In this document: positions 1 to 9,027 of the stretch, piece by piece | Layout: each line of letters begins with the position of its first letter | Position numbering within the stretch: position 1 is the stretch's first letter | Assembly: GCA_937858255.1 (NCBI GenBank) | Contig: CALLZQ010000346.1 | Span: forward strand, 1-18,024 | Origin: an uncultured Tabrizicola sp. | Lineage (GTDB): Bacteria; Pseudomonadota; Alphaproteobacteria; Rhodobacterales; Rhodobacteraceae | Length of the DNA stretch: 18,024 nt | Direction of reading: 5' to 3' | Made by a program: the position numbers and the translations under genes | Notes under the pieces: model-generated | The model's input: the letters and a program-made list of their open reading frames with translations, nothing else | Told to the model about the DNA's origin: nothing | The model's database searches: none

Positions 1-520
1 CCAGCCGGTCATCCCCCGGCCCGCCCAGCAGGGTATCGGCCCCCTCGGCGCCCTCGACAGTATCGTCGCCCCAGCCGCCCCAGATGATGTTGCGCCCGGC
101 CGAGCCATAGATCAGATCGCCCCCCGCCCCGCCGCCGATATTGTCATTGCCGGCCCCGCCATAGATGGTGTCAGACCCATCGCCGCCGCGGATCACGTCA
201 TTGCCGCCGCCGCCGCCGATGAAATCGCCCCCCGCACCGGCCAGGATCACATCATGGCCATCATGGCCCAACAGGCGGTTGCGCCCGATGCCGCCGCCGT
301 CGATCGTGTCATTGCCGCTGCCCCCCTCGATCGTGTCATCGCCATAACCGCCCCAGATCGCATTGGCGCCATTGCCGCCATAGATCAGGTCATTGCCGGC
401 GCCGCCGCCGATATTGTCACTGCCCTCACCCGCCTCGATCCGGTCATTGCCGCCTTGGCCGCGCAGCGTATCGGCCCCGGCGCCGCCGCGGATCGTGTCA
501 TCGCCCTCGCCGCCCGTGCC
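1..520 (-). repeat. Tandem RTX repeats with a 273-bp higher-order period
   Basis: Inside the RTX gene, nonapeptides of the form GGxGxDxIx run one after another, each 27 bases long at the DNA level. A longer period is also visible. The segment that begins DNIGGGAGNDLIYGG recurs 91 residues (273 bases) later as DNIGGGAGGDLIYGS, and each copy is followed by an IWGGxGDDT block. At the DNA level the ATATTGTCA at 411 has its counterpart at 138. This suggests duplication of a ten-repeat block. Confidence 0.85.
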
Positions 521-2095
521 GGCCTCACCGCCCGCGCCCAGCACCACCAGCCGGCCCTGCGGCGCCGGTTCCGGCGGCTGGGGCGCATAGCGGCTGACGG
601 GCAAGAGGCTGCCGTCATCGAAATCGGCCAGCGACAGGGCGCGCCCGTCATGGGTCAGGATCTCGATCACCGTCTCGCCAAAGCGCAGATAGACCCCGCC
701 CTGCCGTGCGGTGACATCCAGTTGCGACAGGCTGCGCAGCATCGGCAACAGCGTCAGATCCAGCCGGTCAATGCCGGGGGTGTAATCGGCCAGCGTCACC
801 AGCCGCGTCCCCGCCCGGATGACAAAGACATCGGCCCCTGCCCCGCCCTCCAGCCGCTGCGCGGCGCCGCTGCCGCCGCCCGAGACCAGAATATCATCCC
901 CCGCCCCGCCCTGGATCAGCACTGCCGCGCCATCGCCCATCAGCAGATCGTCGCGCGCCGTGCCCGCCAGCGTGGCCGCGGCGCCGCCCCGGGCGATCAC
1001 CCCCGGCAGGATATCGAGGATCAGTTGCGTCAGCCCGGCCTCGCGGCTGCTGGCGACAAAGATCTGCCCCTGACCGCCCGCCGTGGCACGGGCGGCAATG
1101 GCGCTGATCGCGCCAAGCCCCATGCCCAGACTGTCGGCAAGACAGCCCAGATGCAAAAGCTGCCCCCCCGGCAGCAGGGTCAGCAGGCTGATCCCGTCAT
1201 CGGCCCCCGCCGCCAGCACAAAGACCTGCCCGCCCAAAGTCACCGTCTCAAGCTGGGTAATGGCCTGAAACCGGCTGTCACGGCTGTCGATCAGATGATC
1301 GGTGGCCGCCAGCCCGCCGGCAGGCCCCAGCCAGAACACGCTCAGCGAGGAACTGCCCGAACCGGCGACGATCACATAGGCCTGCCCCGCCAGCATCACC
1401 GCCTTGATCGCCGAAGGATCGGCATAGCCGATGCCCGAGGCCACCCCCCCGACCCAGGCGGTGCGGGTCAGTTGCAAATCCTCCAGCACCCGGTAGACCA
1501 CCAGCGACTGCTCTGCGGCCGAAACGGTGAAAAGATAGGTCTGCCCGCCCAGGTTCAGCGTGTCGAGCGCGCTGACCGCACCGCCCACCTGTGGCAGGGC
1601 CTCGGCCGGGCCGGTCATCGACAGCCGCCGCCCCTCGACCAGGGTGCCGGTGAACAGGCTGCCATCGCCGCGCACCCCCACCAGCGCCGGCCCCGTCGCC
1701 CCGTCGATCGCCGCGGCCAGCGCCAGATCGGCGGGCAGGCCGGTGGCGGAATCCCATCGGGCGTAATTGCCAAAGCTGCCATCCGCCGCCAGCCCATAGG
1801 CCGAGCCGGGGCTGCCATTCATGCCTGAGGGCAACAACAGCCCCCCGCCCCCCGACATCGGCAGGATGGTGGCCGCCGGCGCCTGTCCCACCATCGGCGC
1901 GACCGAGCGATAGGCCGCCTGCCCCAGCAAGACCGGCGCCGCCCCCGCCGCCCCGGCGTCCAGCAGCCAGAAACCGCCATCGCTGCGGGTCACCACATAA
2001 AGCTGCCCCGCCCTGGTCAGCAGCAGATCCGACACTGTGGCAAGCGGCATGTCGCTGCGGCCCGCGAATGCGGTCGCCTGGCGAAGACCCACCAT
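1..2095 (-). CDS. RTX (hemolysin-type) calcium-binding exoprotein with propeller-like N-terminal region, 3' end beyond window
   Basis: The minus-strand frame from the ATG at 2095 stays open to position 1, giving at least 698 residues with the C-terminus outside the window. The start follows an AAGGGG Shine-Dalgarno-like stretch. Residues 1 to about 440 hold recurring strand-rich blocks such as GQLYVVTRSDGGFWLLDA and GQVFVLAAGADDGISLL, resembling beta-propeller blades. From about residue 525 there are tandem RTX nonapeptides (GGAGNDLIY, GGSGNDTID, GGDGSDTIY), which in this family bind Ca2+ and fold after type I secretion. No N-terminal signal peptide is evident, which fits type I secretion, but the C-terminal signal cannot be seen. 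The gene follows the sulfotransferase after 129 bases, so it may be the last gene of the glycan locus or have its own promoter. RTX identity is certain from the repeats; the propeller and the role (adhesin, surface layer or enzyme) are inferred. Confidence 0.9.
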   Translation of the reverse strand, partial: MVGLRQATAFAGRSDMPLATVSDLLLTRAGQLYVVTRSDGGFWLLDAGAAGAAPVLLGQAAYRSVAPMVGQAPAATILPMSGGGGLLLPSGMNGSPGSAYGLAADGSFGNYARWDSATGLPADLALAAAIDGATGPALVGVRGDGSLFTGTLVEGRRLSMTGPAEALPQVGGAVSALDTLNLGGQTYLFTVSAAEQSLVVYRVLEDLQLTRTAWVGGVASGIGYADPSAIKAVMLAGQAYVIVAGSGSSSLSVFWLGPAGGLAATDHLIDSRDSRFQAITQLETVTLGGQVFVLAAGADDGISLLTLLPGGQLLHLGCLADSLGMGLGAISAIAARATAGGQGQIFVASSREAGLTQLILDILPGVIARGGAAATLAGTARDDLLMGDGAAVLIQGGAGDDILVSGGGSGAAQRLEGGAGADVFVIRAGTRLVTLADYTPGIDRLDLTLLPMLRSLSQLDVTARQGGVYLRFGETVIEILTHDGRALSLADFDDGSLLPVSRYAPQPPEPAPQGRLVVLGAGGEAGTGGEGDDTIRGGAGADTLRGQGGNDRIEAGEGSDNIGGGAGNDLIYGGNGANAIWGGYGDDTIEGGSGNDTIDGGGIGRNRLLGHDGHDVILAGAGGDFIGGGGGNDVIRGGDGSDTIYGGAGNDNIGGGAGGDLIYGSAGRNIIWGGWGDDTVEGAEGADTLLGGPGDDRL

Positions 2096-2110
2096 GCAAG
2101 AACCCCTTTT

Positions 2111-2130
2111 CCCAGCACCCCCGTGCTGGG
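2111..2130 (-). promoter_or_regulatory. Perfect 8-bp hairpin in the RTX gene leader
   Basis: CCCAGCAC-CCCC-GTGCTGGG is a perfect inverted repeat with a four-base loop, ending 15 bases upstream of the RTX start codon. In the minus-strand transcript the stem is followed at once by AAAAGGGG, the likely ribosome-binding site. It could be an operator palindrome or an RNA stem that affects ribosome access or transcript stability. No T-run follows it on either strand, so a classic intrinsic terminator is less likely. Confidence 0.45.
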
Positions 2131-2148
2131 TTCAGGGATAGAAATCCG

Positions 2149-2165
2149 TGCTTAACCTCTGCTTA
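2149..2165. promoter_or_regulatory. Direct repeat of TGCTTA spaced 11 bp upstream of the RTX gene
   Basis: TGCTTA occurs at 2149-2154 and again at 2160-2165 (TAAGCA on the minus strand). The spacing is 11 bp, about one helical turn, in the gap between the sulfotransferase and the RTX gene. A regulator binding one face of DNA could use such sites, but a 6-bp repeat can arise by chance. No convincing -35/-10 pair was recognised. Confidence 0.2.
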
Positions 2166-2224
2166 GGAAACGGTGGCGGGCCTTGGGCATTTGCCCCGGC
2201 TTGTGCCGATCCGGCCCGGGGCCG

Positions 2225-3037
2225 TCACCAGCTTTCCACAGTTCCGTCAGGATTGTAGCCGCAACGCTCCATCAGGGGCGCGCAGAAATTGTTGACGATG
2301 GCCTGAAACTCGGGCGACAGCGGGTCGAGCCGGCGCGTCGTGTCGATCGCCCCGTGATATTTCGGCGAATAGAACGGGTCGGCCTTTTGCTGCTCGGTGG
2401 GCACATAGGATCCCTGGTTCCAGATTTTCGCCGGATCGATGCCGCCCATGCCGGTAAAGGCGCGCAACTGATCGGTCAGCCAGTCATGGCCCAGATCCTC
2501 ATAGCGGAAATGGAACACGCTGCCGGCCATGTCGGGGTCGTCGACATGGGCATAGCTCAGCATATATTCCTCGGCCAGCCGGTAGACCTCGACCTCATCC
2601 ATCACCACGCCCGCCCGGGCATAGACCTCTTGCTGCGAGCGGATCACATCATGGGGATGGCGCAGCACGGTGACGAACTGGCTCGGCCATTCCAGCACCG
2701 CCTTGACCGCGACGAAATTCTTGGTCAGCAGCGGATCCTTGACGCACATCACCTTGGGCTGTTTCAGCACCCGCCAGACGTAATGCATCGATTGCTGCAC
2801 CAGCTTGCGCACATGCAGTTTCAGATGTTCCGGCACCTGGAAAAAGCCCGAGGTATGGCCCTCCCAATGCTCCATGCCGACGGCATAGGATTCAAACAGC
2901 GGCCGGACAAAGCTGATTTCCTGATGGTATTCGTTGCAGGACGGGGCGGTGCAGAGCAGCGCATGGGTCACACTGGTCCCCGAGCGGGGCGCGCCCCCCA
3001 CGAAGATCACTTTCATGGGTCCCGTCGCTGTGGTCAT
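2225..3037 (-). CDS. PAPS-dependent sulfotransferase (Sulfotransfer_3-like)
   Basis: This 270-residue cytoplasmic protein probably moves a sulfuryl group from PAPS to a glycan hydroxyl. The 5'-phosphosulfate loop is GGAPRSGTS at residues 14-22 and the 3'-phosphate motif is VLRHPHDVIRS at about 124-134, with R126 and S134 in the expected places. Length is normal for a bacterial carbohydrate sulfotransferase. The start at 3037 follows GGAG with a 7-base gap; a second start at M8 (ATGAAAGTG) is possible. It lies 136 bases downstream of the giant glycosyltransferase and 129 bases upstream of the RTX gene, so a sugar of the locus glycan is the likely acceptor. The substrate is inferred from context; the family call is firm. 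Confidence 0.88.
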   Translation of the reverse strand: MTTATGPMKVIFVGGAPRSGTSVTHALLCTAPSCNEYHQEISFVRPLFESYAVGMEHWEGHTSGFFQVPEHLKLHVRKLVQQSMHYVWRVLKQPKVMCVKDPLLTKNFVAVKAVLEWPSQFVTVLRHPHDVIRSQQEVYARAGVVMDEVEVYRLAEEYMLSYAHVDDPDMAGSVFHFRYEDLGHDWLTDQLRAFTGMGGIDPAKIWNQGSYVPTEQQKADPFYSPKYHGAIDTTRRLDPLSPEFQAIVNNFCAPLMERCGYNPDGTVESW

Positions 3038-3173
3038 TCGGTCGCTCCAAATCTGTTACCGGGCTCTTGTAATGGCCCCCCTTTAGCCTGTGTCTGCGGG
3101 CAGGGCCAGATCCGAGCGATAGCGCATCGCGGGACCTTGCCAGCCCCCCGGCGCCAAGTGAAGGGATTTTCGG

Positions 3174-6100
3174 CTACAAGGGGTGGCCTTGGTGCAACAG
3201 CGCCTCGATGGCCTGTTGCATGTTTTTCGAGAAGTCGGGGTTGTTGACGAAGGCCGGGTTTTTGGCGGCGGCCTTCAGGCGGGCCTTGATTTCGGCGCGG
3301 CGGGCCGGGTCGGTGCCGAGGGCGCGGGCGAGGGCGATGTAATCCTCGGGTGTGTCGGCCAGCAGTTCGGCAAAGCCATGGGTCTCGACCAGGAACTGAT
3401 CGATCGAGCGGGTCGAGCGGCGGCGCAGCGTCACCGGCGGCACGCCATGGACCAGCGCCAGATGCGTCATCGTCGCCCCGCCATGCGGGAAGGGGTTGAG
3501 GTAGAGGTCAGCACAGCCCAGTGCCGCCTCGGCCTCGGCCACTGACAATTCGCCCAGAACCCGGATCCGCGCCGGGTCGAGCCCGGTCTCGGCCGCCACC
3601 TCGGCCAGTTGCCGGTTGAAGACAAAGGCCATCGAGCGCGCCGCCCAGCCGGGGTTATAGGGCGCCAGCAGCAGCACCCCGTCCGGAATGTCCCGCACCG
3701 CCCGCATCATCGTCGCCAGCGTCTCATGGCGCAGCTTCATCGAGGAGCCGGCATTCATCAGCACCACATCCCCCGGCGCCAGCCCCAGCGCGGCGCGGGT
3801 CAAGGGTGGGTTGGGCCGCGGCTCGAGCGTGGTCAGGTAGTTGATCACCGGGCCGGGGCAGCGGATCAGCCGCTCGGCGAAATCGGCCTGCGGCACCTCA
3901 TGCGCGGGATCGTCGCTGCGCCCGGTCAGCACCGCCTGGAACGAGGGATAGCCCATCGGCATCGGCACATGCGAGTTCAGCACCGCCTGATGCGGGGCCA
4001 CGGGGTGATAGAGCGCCAGGTCCATCGGCTGAAGGCCATAGGTGGTGGCATTGGCATAAAGGAAGACATCCAGCCGGTCGGCCAGCAGCGCGGCACGGAT
4101 ACCCGCCGGGTCGGCCGGCAGGTCGCGGCGATGGGGCACCACGGCATCAAAGCGGCGGTCAAAGGCGGGGTCCTTGCTGACCACCCGGTCGCGGAACCCG
4201 ATGGAATAGGCAAAGATCTCATAGCGCGCCGGGTCAAAGCCGGCAAAAAACGTCAACACCGCCTCGCTGTCAGGCCCCTTGTCAAAGGTCCGGCATAGCA
4301 GGCCAATGCGGATCCGGCGGCCCGGAATGGGGGTGGGAAGCGCGGCCTGTTCCGCCCCCTCTTTCAGCGCAATCCGCTCCAGAATCCGGTTGCGCGCGGC
4401 CTGCACGCCGCGCAGCGGCTGGTCGATCAGGAAGAGCTGGCCCAGATCGATCCGCCCTGCCAGCCGCGCCAGCCGCAGCGCCAGCGCGGGCGGCAAGGCC
4501 GCCCCGGCCTCTGTCGTCGGGTCCAGCCGATCCGCCAGCCAGTTGAGCAGCCGCTCGACATGAGCCAGCCAGGCCGCATCCTCTCCAGCCCGGATCAGCG
4601 CCGGCGGCGCCATCGCCCAGGCGATCCAGCGCTCCAGCACCGGGGCAGAGAGGGCCGCACCTTGGGCCGTCTCGTCAACCGCTGCCTCGGGCAAAGGCGC
4701 GCTCCAGGCCGGGATCAACAGCATCGCCAGCAGGATCAGCCGCCGCGCCCCCGTGGCGCCGGTGAAATCCTCATCCGTGACCGCATCCCCGGCCGCCAGC
4801 GCCGCCAAGGCCGGGCGCAGGCGCGCGATCAGCGCCTGTTCCGCCTCGGAGAAATCCTGCACCACCGGCAGGCCCGAGCGCAGGTTGCGGGCGAAATCGG
4901 TGAAGAAGCCATGGTCCCAAAGCGGCTCTAACACAGCGGAATCCGCCGCCAGCAGCGCCGCCGCCGCTGCCCCGCGCAGATGCGCCAGCCGCGCCTCGAA
5001 CCCCGCAGGCGTCGGCCCCGCGGCAACCGCCCAGGCCCCCGTCAGCACATCCGCCTCAAACGCCGAACCGTAAAGACGGTCCAGAAGTGCCGCGGCCTTG
5101 CGGTCCTGCGGCAGGCGGGTTTCAAAGAAGGGCGCGACCAGATGGGTCGGCACGTTGAAATGGGCCTCGGCGGGCCGCGCCCGCAGCCCGGCGCTGCCCG
5201 GCACCTGCCAGCCCTGCACCGCCACCATGGTCAGCCCGGCCAGACGGCCCAGCGTATCCCAGCGGTGATGGTCGGTGCCCGGTGCATTGCCTTGCAGCAC
5301 CCAGACCTTTGTCCCCGGTCGCGCCAGCGCCAGCACCGCCAGTTGCGCGCAATCGCTGGCGACGATCTCATCGGCGCCCTGCACCAGCGCCACCAGTTCG
5401 GCGAAATCGAGCGCATCGGGATCGCGCGCCAGAAAACCGCAGCGCGCCAGGGCCGCTGTCATCTCTTCGGTATTCAGAAGCCGGCGGCGCAAAGCCGTCC
5501 CGGCGCCAAGGAACAGCCGCCGCGCCGGATGGGGCAGCGCCGGCACCCGCAGCGCCCCGCGCAACAGATCAGGCGTGGCGGGATGCAATTGCAGGGCCGG
5601 CAGTGGCGCCTTGCCAGCCAGCGCCGCGTCGTCGCGCGGCGCTTCCAGCCGGTTGACCGCCTCGGCCAGATGCAGGCGCGCCACCTCGGCCACCATGCCG
5701 CGCGGCAGCTCCAGCACCGGATGATCGGGCAGGGCCAGCCGCAGCGCCGCCCGCGCCTGCGCCGGCAGATCGGCCTCGGTCAGCACCGGCACGCCCGGCG
5801 CCGCGCCCCTTGCCGCCAGAATGGCGCGCGGCAGCACCTCGATCAGAAAGCGGTCAAGGCTGTCGCTGCCGCTGCCACAGGCAAAGATCGCCTCGGCAAA
5901 GGCGAGGGCCGGGCCATGGCGGCGGATCAGCACCGCATCACCACGCCGCGCCGCCAGGGGCGTGTCGGGGCGCAGCGCCTCGGGGCCGAGCTGGGCCAGC
6001 GCACTGCCGGGCAGCGGCCCGGTCTCGGGACCCTGCGGCCACCAGGCGCCCTCGGGCCCGCCTGCCGCCGTGCCGATGCCATCGGCGCCGCCGATCACCT

Positions 6101-9020
6101 GCGCCCGCGGCCAGACCAGCCGCCGCACCGCCGGCAGTTCCGCCGTCAGGGGGGGCGGCGCCACATGGCCGGTCGAGACGATGGCCGCCCGGGTCAGCGC
6201 CACATGGCCGGCGGGCAGCACCTCTTGCCCCTGTACCCCTGCCGGGGGCGCGGGCAGGATCGGGCGGATCTCGGTCAACAGCGTCGGATGCGGGCTGGCC
6301 TCGGCCGGGTGCAGCGCCTCGGCCACCAGCCGGCTGGCCTGCGGCCCCGCGCCCTGTTGGAACAGCCCCTCGGCCGCGCGCAGTGCCGCCGCACGCGGCG
6401 CCGGATCATGCGGCTGCACGCTGCGGAACCGCCCGGCCCCGCGCCGGGCATAGTCGATCAGCGGTGAGGCGCCCTCGGCCGCGCCGCGCAGATAGCGCTG
6501 CCAGTAATCGTTGCCGTCAAAGAAGGGATGCGGCAGCAGCCCGTCATATTGACCGCGCATCAGGTAATGCACCAGCGCATTGGTGCCGCTGGCCCGGGCC
6601 TCTTCGGATTGCGACAGATAAAAGGCGGTCGAGAACCAGGGATGCGGATCGAGATTTTCATCCGTGCCGCGCAACAGGTAATGCCGGGTCGGATGGTCGC
6701 CGGCCCAGGGCGCCTGCGCCGTCAGATGGGCGGTCGAGATCAGCGGATGACTGTCGATCCGCGCCATCCGCCCCTCGACCATATCCAGCAGCACCGGACG
6801 CGCCGCCACCAGCACCTCGGGCCGGCGGGCGGCGATATGGCGCGGGTCGATCAGCGGATGCGGGCCACGGTCGGCGCGATTGCCCTCGATCAGATGCGCC
6901 CAGAGCATGTTGGGCGCGGCCCGGGCATAGCGCGCGGCCTCATCGCCGCAGAGATAGGCCGGGTCGAACAGCGGCTCGGGGCTGGGCTCGCCGGGGCGGG
7001 CGCCGGGCTGACCCAGCCAGAACAGCAACCCCTCCAGCGGTTTGGGCGCGCCCCAGCGGCCCAGCATCTCGGGCCGGATCAGCGGATGGGGCGACAGCCC
7101 CTCTTCGGCGCCGGTTTTCAGGTAATGCAGCAAGAGCGGCCCGGCCTCGGCCTCAAAGCCAAGGGCGCGGGCATAATGCGCCGGATCAAACAGCGGATGC
7201 GGGCGGACCATCCCCGTCCCCCCGGCCAGATAGCGCGCCAGCACCGAAGAGAGCGCCCGGTCACGGGCCGCACCGGTGGCATCCTCGCCCCCCGCCTGAA
7301 CCGGGTGGGGTGGCAGATCCGGCGCGGCCGAGGCCGGCACGAAATAGGGATGCGGGGTCAGGCCCCGCGCCTCGCCCCGCAGCAGGTAATGCGCCAGCAG
7401 GCTGGTCTTGGGCCCCACCGCGCCTTCGGGCAATTGTGCCCGGTAATGCCAGGGCTGGAACAGCGGATTGGGCGAGCGGCCCTCGGCCTCGCCATGCTTG
7501 CGGTAATGGCGCAGGGGATCAATCCCCACCCGGGCGATATCGGGATAGCGGTCGAGGTAATAGTCGGCATCAAACAGCGCCTCGAGCGCGGCAAGATTTT
7601 CCGCGCGCGTGATCGGGGCCGACAGCCGCCCCTCGGTCACGTCAAGGATCGCCATCAGCCGGCGGCGGAAACGGGCGGCACTGGCGCGGCGGCTGTGCCA
7701 GTGTTGCGACGCCTCGGCCAAGGGGCGCAGGTCGGGCGCCGCTTGCAACCGGGCACAAAGATCGGCCGGATCCTGCCAGTCGAGCGTCAGATCCGGGCCG
7801 ATACCGGCCTCGCCCGCACCGGTATGGCGCGCGATGGCAATCCCGGCCCAGGCCGCGCCCGCCAGCCCCATGCAGTGCACCAGCCCCGGCAGGCTGCCCA
7901 GAAACAGATCGACCCGGTGATGGCGCAAGGCATTGGCGACCGAGGCCTCGGGGCCGGTAAAGACCACCCGCTCGGGCGGCAGATCGGCCTCTTTCAGCCG
8001 CAACTGCACCGCATGCCAGAGCCGGGGGTCAATCGGGCCGACATGGATATGGCGCCCGCCCGTCGCCTCGACCAGCGACAGGATCAGATCGGCCAGCCAA
8101 TCCGGGCCGGGGCGGTCCAGTTCCTCGGGCATGGCGGCACTGGCGGTGGTCAGGATTTTCCCGACCCCGGCCGGCGCCTCACTCACCGCGGCAAGTTTCG
8201 TCCGCACCGCCCGCAGCGCCGATTTGAAGAGACCCGTGCCACGCCCTTCGGCTGCCGCCCCCGGCGCAACCGGCGCCTCGGCGCCCTCGACCACCGGATT
8301 TTCCAGCGGGTCAAAAGGCAGGCCCAGCCGTGCCAGATGCAGCCGGCCCCCATGGCCCGCCGCCCGCAGCGCCCCCCGCAGATCCGCCGTACGCACCGAG
8401 GGGCCCAGCAGATGGGTGGCGCCCGCCAGTTCAGGTCGGGCAAAGCCCGGCACCAGCCCGCCCTCAGGCCCCTGCCCGTGCAGAAGATAGAGCCGCCGCC
8501 CCAGCCGCGGCGCCAGATGCTCTGCCGCCCGCTCGGCCAGCGCATCGCCTGCGGCGGCATGGATCATCACCCGCTGCGGCAAGAGCGTGTCGAGCCGCCC
8601 CGAGAGCCAGCGCCAGAGATCGCCCTCGCCCGCCAGATCCGCCGGGGGTTGCAGCGCAAAGCCCCCCGCCGCCGCGATCTGCGACAGCGCCAGCGCATCC
8701 TGCGTAGGGCCGGTCATCAGCACGATATGCCGTTCCTGCGGCAGATCGCGCAGGATCTGCAACAGCACCGATTGCCAGCGCACCAGCCCGGCCCCGGGCG
8801 TGACCAGATGCAGCGTCGCGGCGCGGTCAAAGCCGATGCGGAACAGTTCACGCTGCGGCTCGGGCTCTGTCACGGGGGCGGCTTGTTGCGGGATCGCTGC
8901 CGTCACGGCCACAGGTGCAGGATCGACCGCCCCGGCGGGCGCGGCCTTGCGGCGGCGGTTCCTGCCGTTACCGCCCTTGCCCAGAGTGCCCTGTTCCGGC
9001 TGCTGCCCCTCTTGCCGCAT
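3174..9020 (-). CDS. Giant multi-module glycosyltransferase: GT-B-like region, about 10 tandem repeats, GT61-like domain, GT41/SPINDLY-like domain
   Basis: This is one uninterrupted frame of 1948 residues, with no signal peptide or membrane segment. The start chosen is the ATG at 9020, 7 bases after the aminotransferase stop; upstream starts would overlap that gene. Modules in order: a basic linker (KGGNGRNRRRKAAP, residues ~15-30); a degenerate GT-B-like region (~60-460); about ten repeats of roughly 37 residues, ideal form LFDPxxY...LxHYLxxGxxEGLxPHP (~477-873); a GT61/DUF563-like domain (~965-1310) with FLIEVLPRAILA and RRLFLGAGTALRRRLLN; a helical linker; and a GT41-like domain (~1565-1948) with RIRIGLLCRTF, SSMKLRHETLA and LYLNPFPHGGATMTHLALV, matching the nucleotide-sugar-binding C-lobe of SPINDLY/HMW1C proteins. 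It probably transfers several sugars in the cytoplasm. Whether the acceptor is lipid-linked glycan or protein is unknown. Domain calls are from motif recognition only. Confidence 0.85.
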   Translation of the reverse strand: MRQEGQQPEQGTLGKGGNGRNRRRKAAPAGAVDPAPVAVTAAIPQQAAPVTEPEPQRELFRIGFDRAATLHLVTPGAGLVRWQSVLLQILRDLPQERHIVLMTGPTQDALALSQIAAAGGFALQPPADLAGEGDLWRWLSGRLDTLLPQRVMIHAAAGDALAERAAEHLAPRLGRRLYLLHGQGPEGGLVPGFARPELAGATHLLGPSVRTADLRGALRAAGHGGRLHLARLGLPFDPLENPVVEGAEAPVAPGAAAEGRGTGLFKSALRAVRTKLAAVSEAPAGVGKILTTASAAMPEELDRPGPDWLADLILSLVEATGGRHIHVGPIDPRLWHAVQLRLKEADLPPERVVFTGPEASVANALRHHRVDLFLGSLPGLVHCMGLAGAAWAGIAIARHTGAGEAGIGPDLTLDWQDPADLCARLQAAPDLRPLAEASQHWHSRRASAARFRRRLMAILDVTEGRLSAPITRAENLAALEALFDADYYLDRYPDIARVGIDPLRHYRKHGEAEGRSPNPLFQPWHYRAQLPEGAVGPKTSLLAHYLLRGEARGLTPHPYFVPASAAPDLPPHPVQAGGEDATGAARDRALSSVLARYLAGGTGMVRPHPLFDPAHYARALGFEAEAGPLLLHYLKTGAEEGLSPHPLIRPEMLGRWGAPKPLEGLLFWLGQPGARPGEPSPEPLFDPAYLCGDEAARYARAAPNMLWAHLIEGNRADRGPHPLIDPRHIAARRPEVLVAARPVLLDMVEGRMARIDSHPLISTAHLTAQAPWAGDHPTRHYLLRGTDENLDPHPWFSTAFYLSQSEEARASGTNALVHYLMRGQYDGLLPHPFFDGNDYWQRYLRGAAEGASPLIDYARRGAGRFRSVQPHDPAPRAAALRAAEGLFQQGAGPQASRLVAEALHPAEASPHPTLLTEIRPILPAPPAGVQGQEVLPAGHVALTRAAIVSTGHVAPPPLTAELPAVRRLVWPRAQVIGGADGIGTAAGGPEGAWWPQGPETGPLPGSALAQLGPEALRPDTPLAARRGDAVLIRRHGPALAFAEAIFACGSGSDSLDRFLIEVLPRAILAARGAAPGVPVLTEADLPAQARAALRLALPDHPVLELPRGMVAEVARLHLAEAVNRLEAPRDDAALAGKAPLPALQLHPATPDLLRGALRVPALPHPARRLFLGAGTALRRRLLNTEEMTAALARCGFLARDPDALDFAELVALVQGADEIVASDCAQLAVLALARPGTKVWVLQGNAPGTDHHRWDTLGRLAGLTMVAVQGWQVPGSAGLRARPAEAHFNVPTHLVAPFFETRLPQDRKAAALLDRLYGSAFEADVLTGAWAVAAGPTPAGFEARLAHLRGAAAAALLAADSAVLEPLWDHGFFTDFARNLRSGLPVVQDFSEAEQALIARLRPALAALAAGDAVTDEDFTGATGARRLILLAMLLIPAWSAPLPEAAVDETAQGAALSAPVLERWIAWAMAPPALIRAGEDAAWLAHVERLLNWLADRLDPTTEAGAALPPALALRLARLAGRIDLGQLFLIDQPLRGVQAARNRILERIALKEGAEQAALPTPIPGRRIRIGLLCRTFDKGPDSEAVLTFFAGFDPARYEIFAYSIGFRDRVVSKDPAFDRRFDAVVPHRRDLPADPAGIRAALLADRLDVFLYANATTYGLQPMDLALYHPVAPHQAVLNSHVPMPMGYPSFQAVLTGRSDDPAHEVPQADFAERLIRCPGPVINYLTTLEPRPNPPLTRAALGLAPGDVVLMNAGSSMKLRHETLATMMRAVRDIPDGVLLLAPYNPGWAARSMAFVFNRQLAEVAAETGLDPARIRVLGELSVAEAEAALGCADLYLNPFPHGGATMTHLALVHGVPPVTLRRRSTRSIDQFLVETHGFAELLADTPEDYIALARALGTDPARRAEIKARLKAAAKNPAFVNNPDFSKNMQQAIEALLHQGHPL
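6400..7590 (-). repeat. About ten tandem degenerate 35-50-residue protein repeats (LFDPxxY...HYLxxGxxEGLxPHP)
   Basis: Within the giant transferase, units begin with a [LFWY][FI] pair and a DP-like turn and end in a PHP or PNP tripeptide. Recognisable units start LFDADYYLDRYPDI, LFQPWHY, YFVPAS, LFDPAHY, LIRPEML, LFDPAYL, LIDPRHI, LISTAHL, WFSTAFYL and FFDGNDYW. The DPLRHYRKHGEAEGRSPNP form in the first unit is a motif I associate with proteobacterial glycosyltransferases and sulfotransferases. The units diverge strongly from each other, so this is an old array, perhaps a helical scaffold joining the transferase modules. Confidence 0.8.
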
Positions 9021-9027
9021 CCCGCGC

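Noticed and set aside
1..500. CRISPR-like or minisatellite array
   Set aside because: The regular 27-base spacing is explained by RTX nonapeptide codons; there are no identical repeats with unique spacers.
254..1828. Long plus-strand frame rich in Ala, Arg and Gln
   Set aside because: It is the antisense shadow of the RTX gene; GC-rich third positions leave the opposite strand open. The minus-strand frame has clear RTX motifs.
1278..2099. Minus-strand frame starting with TTG at 2099
   Set aside because: It is a shifted frame over the RTX gene, Gly/Arg-rich without motifs; the in-frame ATG at 2095 gives recognisable protein.
2212..2224. CGGCCC-G-GGGCCG palindrome directly after the sulfotransferase stop, as a terminator
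   Set aside because: A one-base loop cannot form as drawn, no T-run follows, and such runs are common by chance in DNA this GC-rich.
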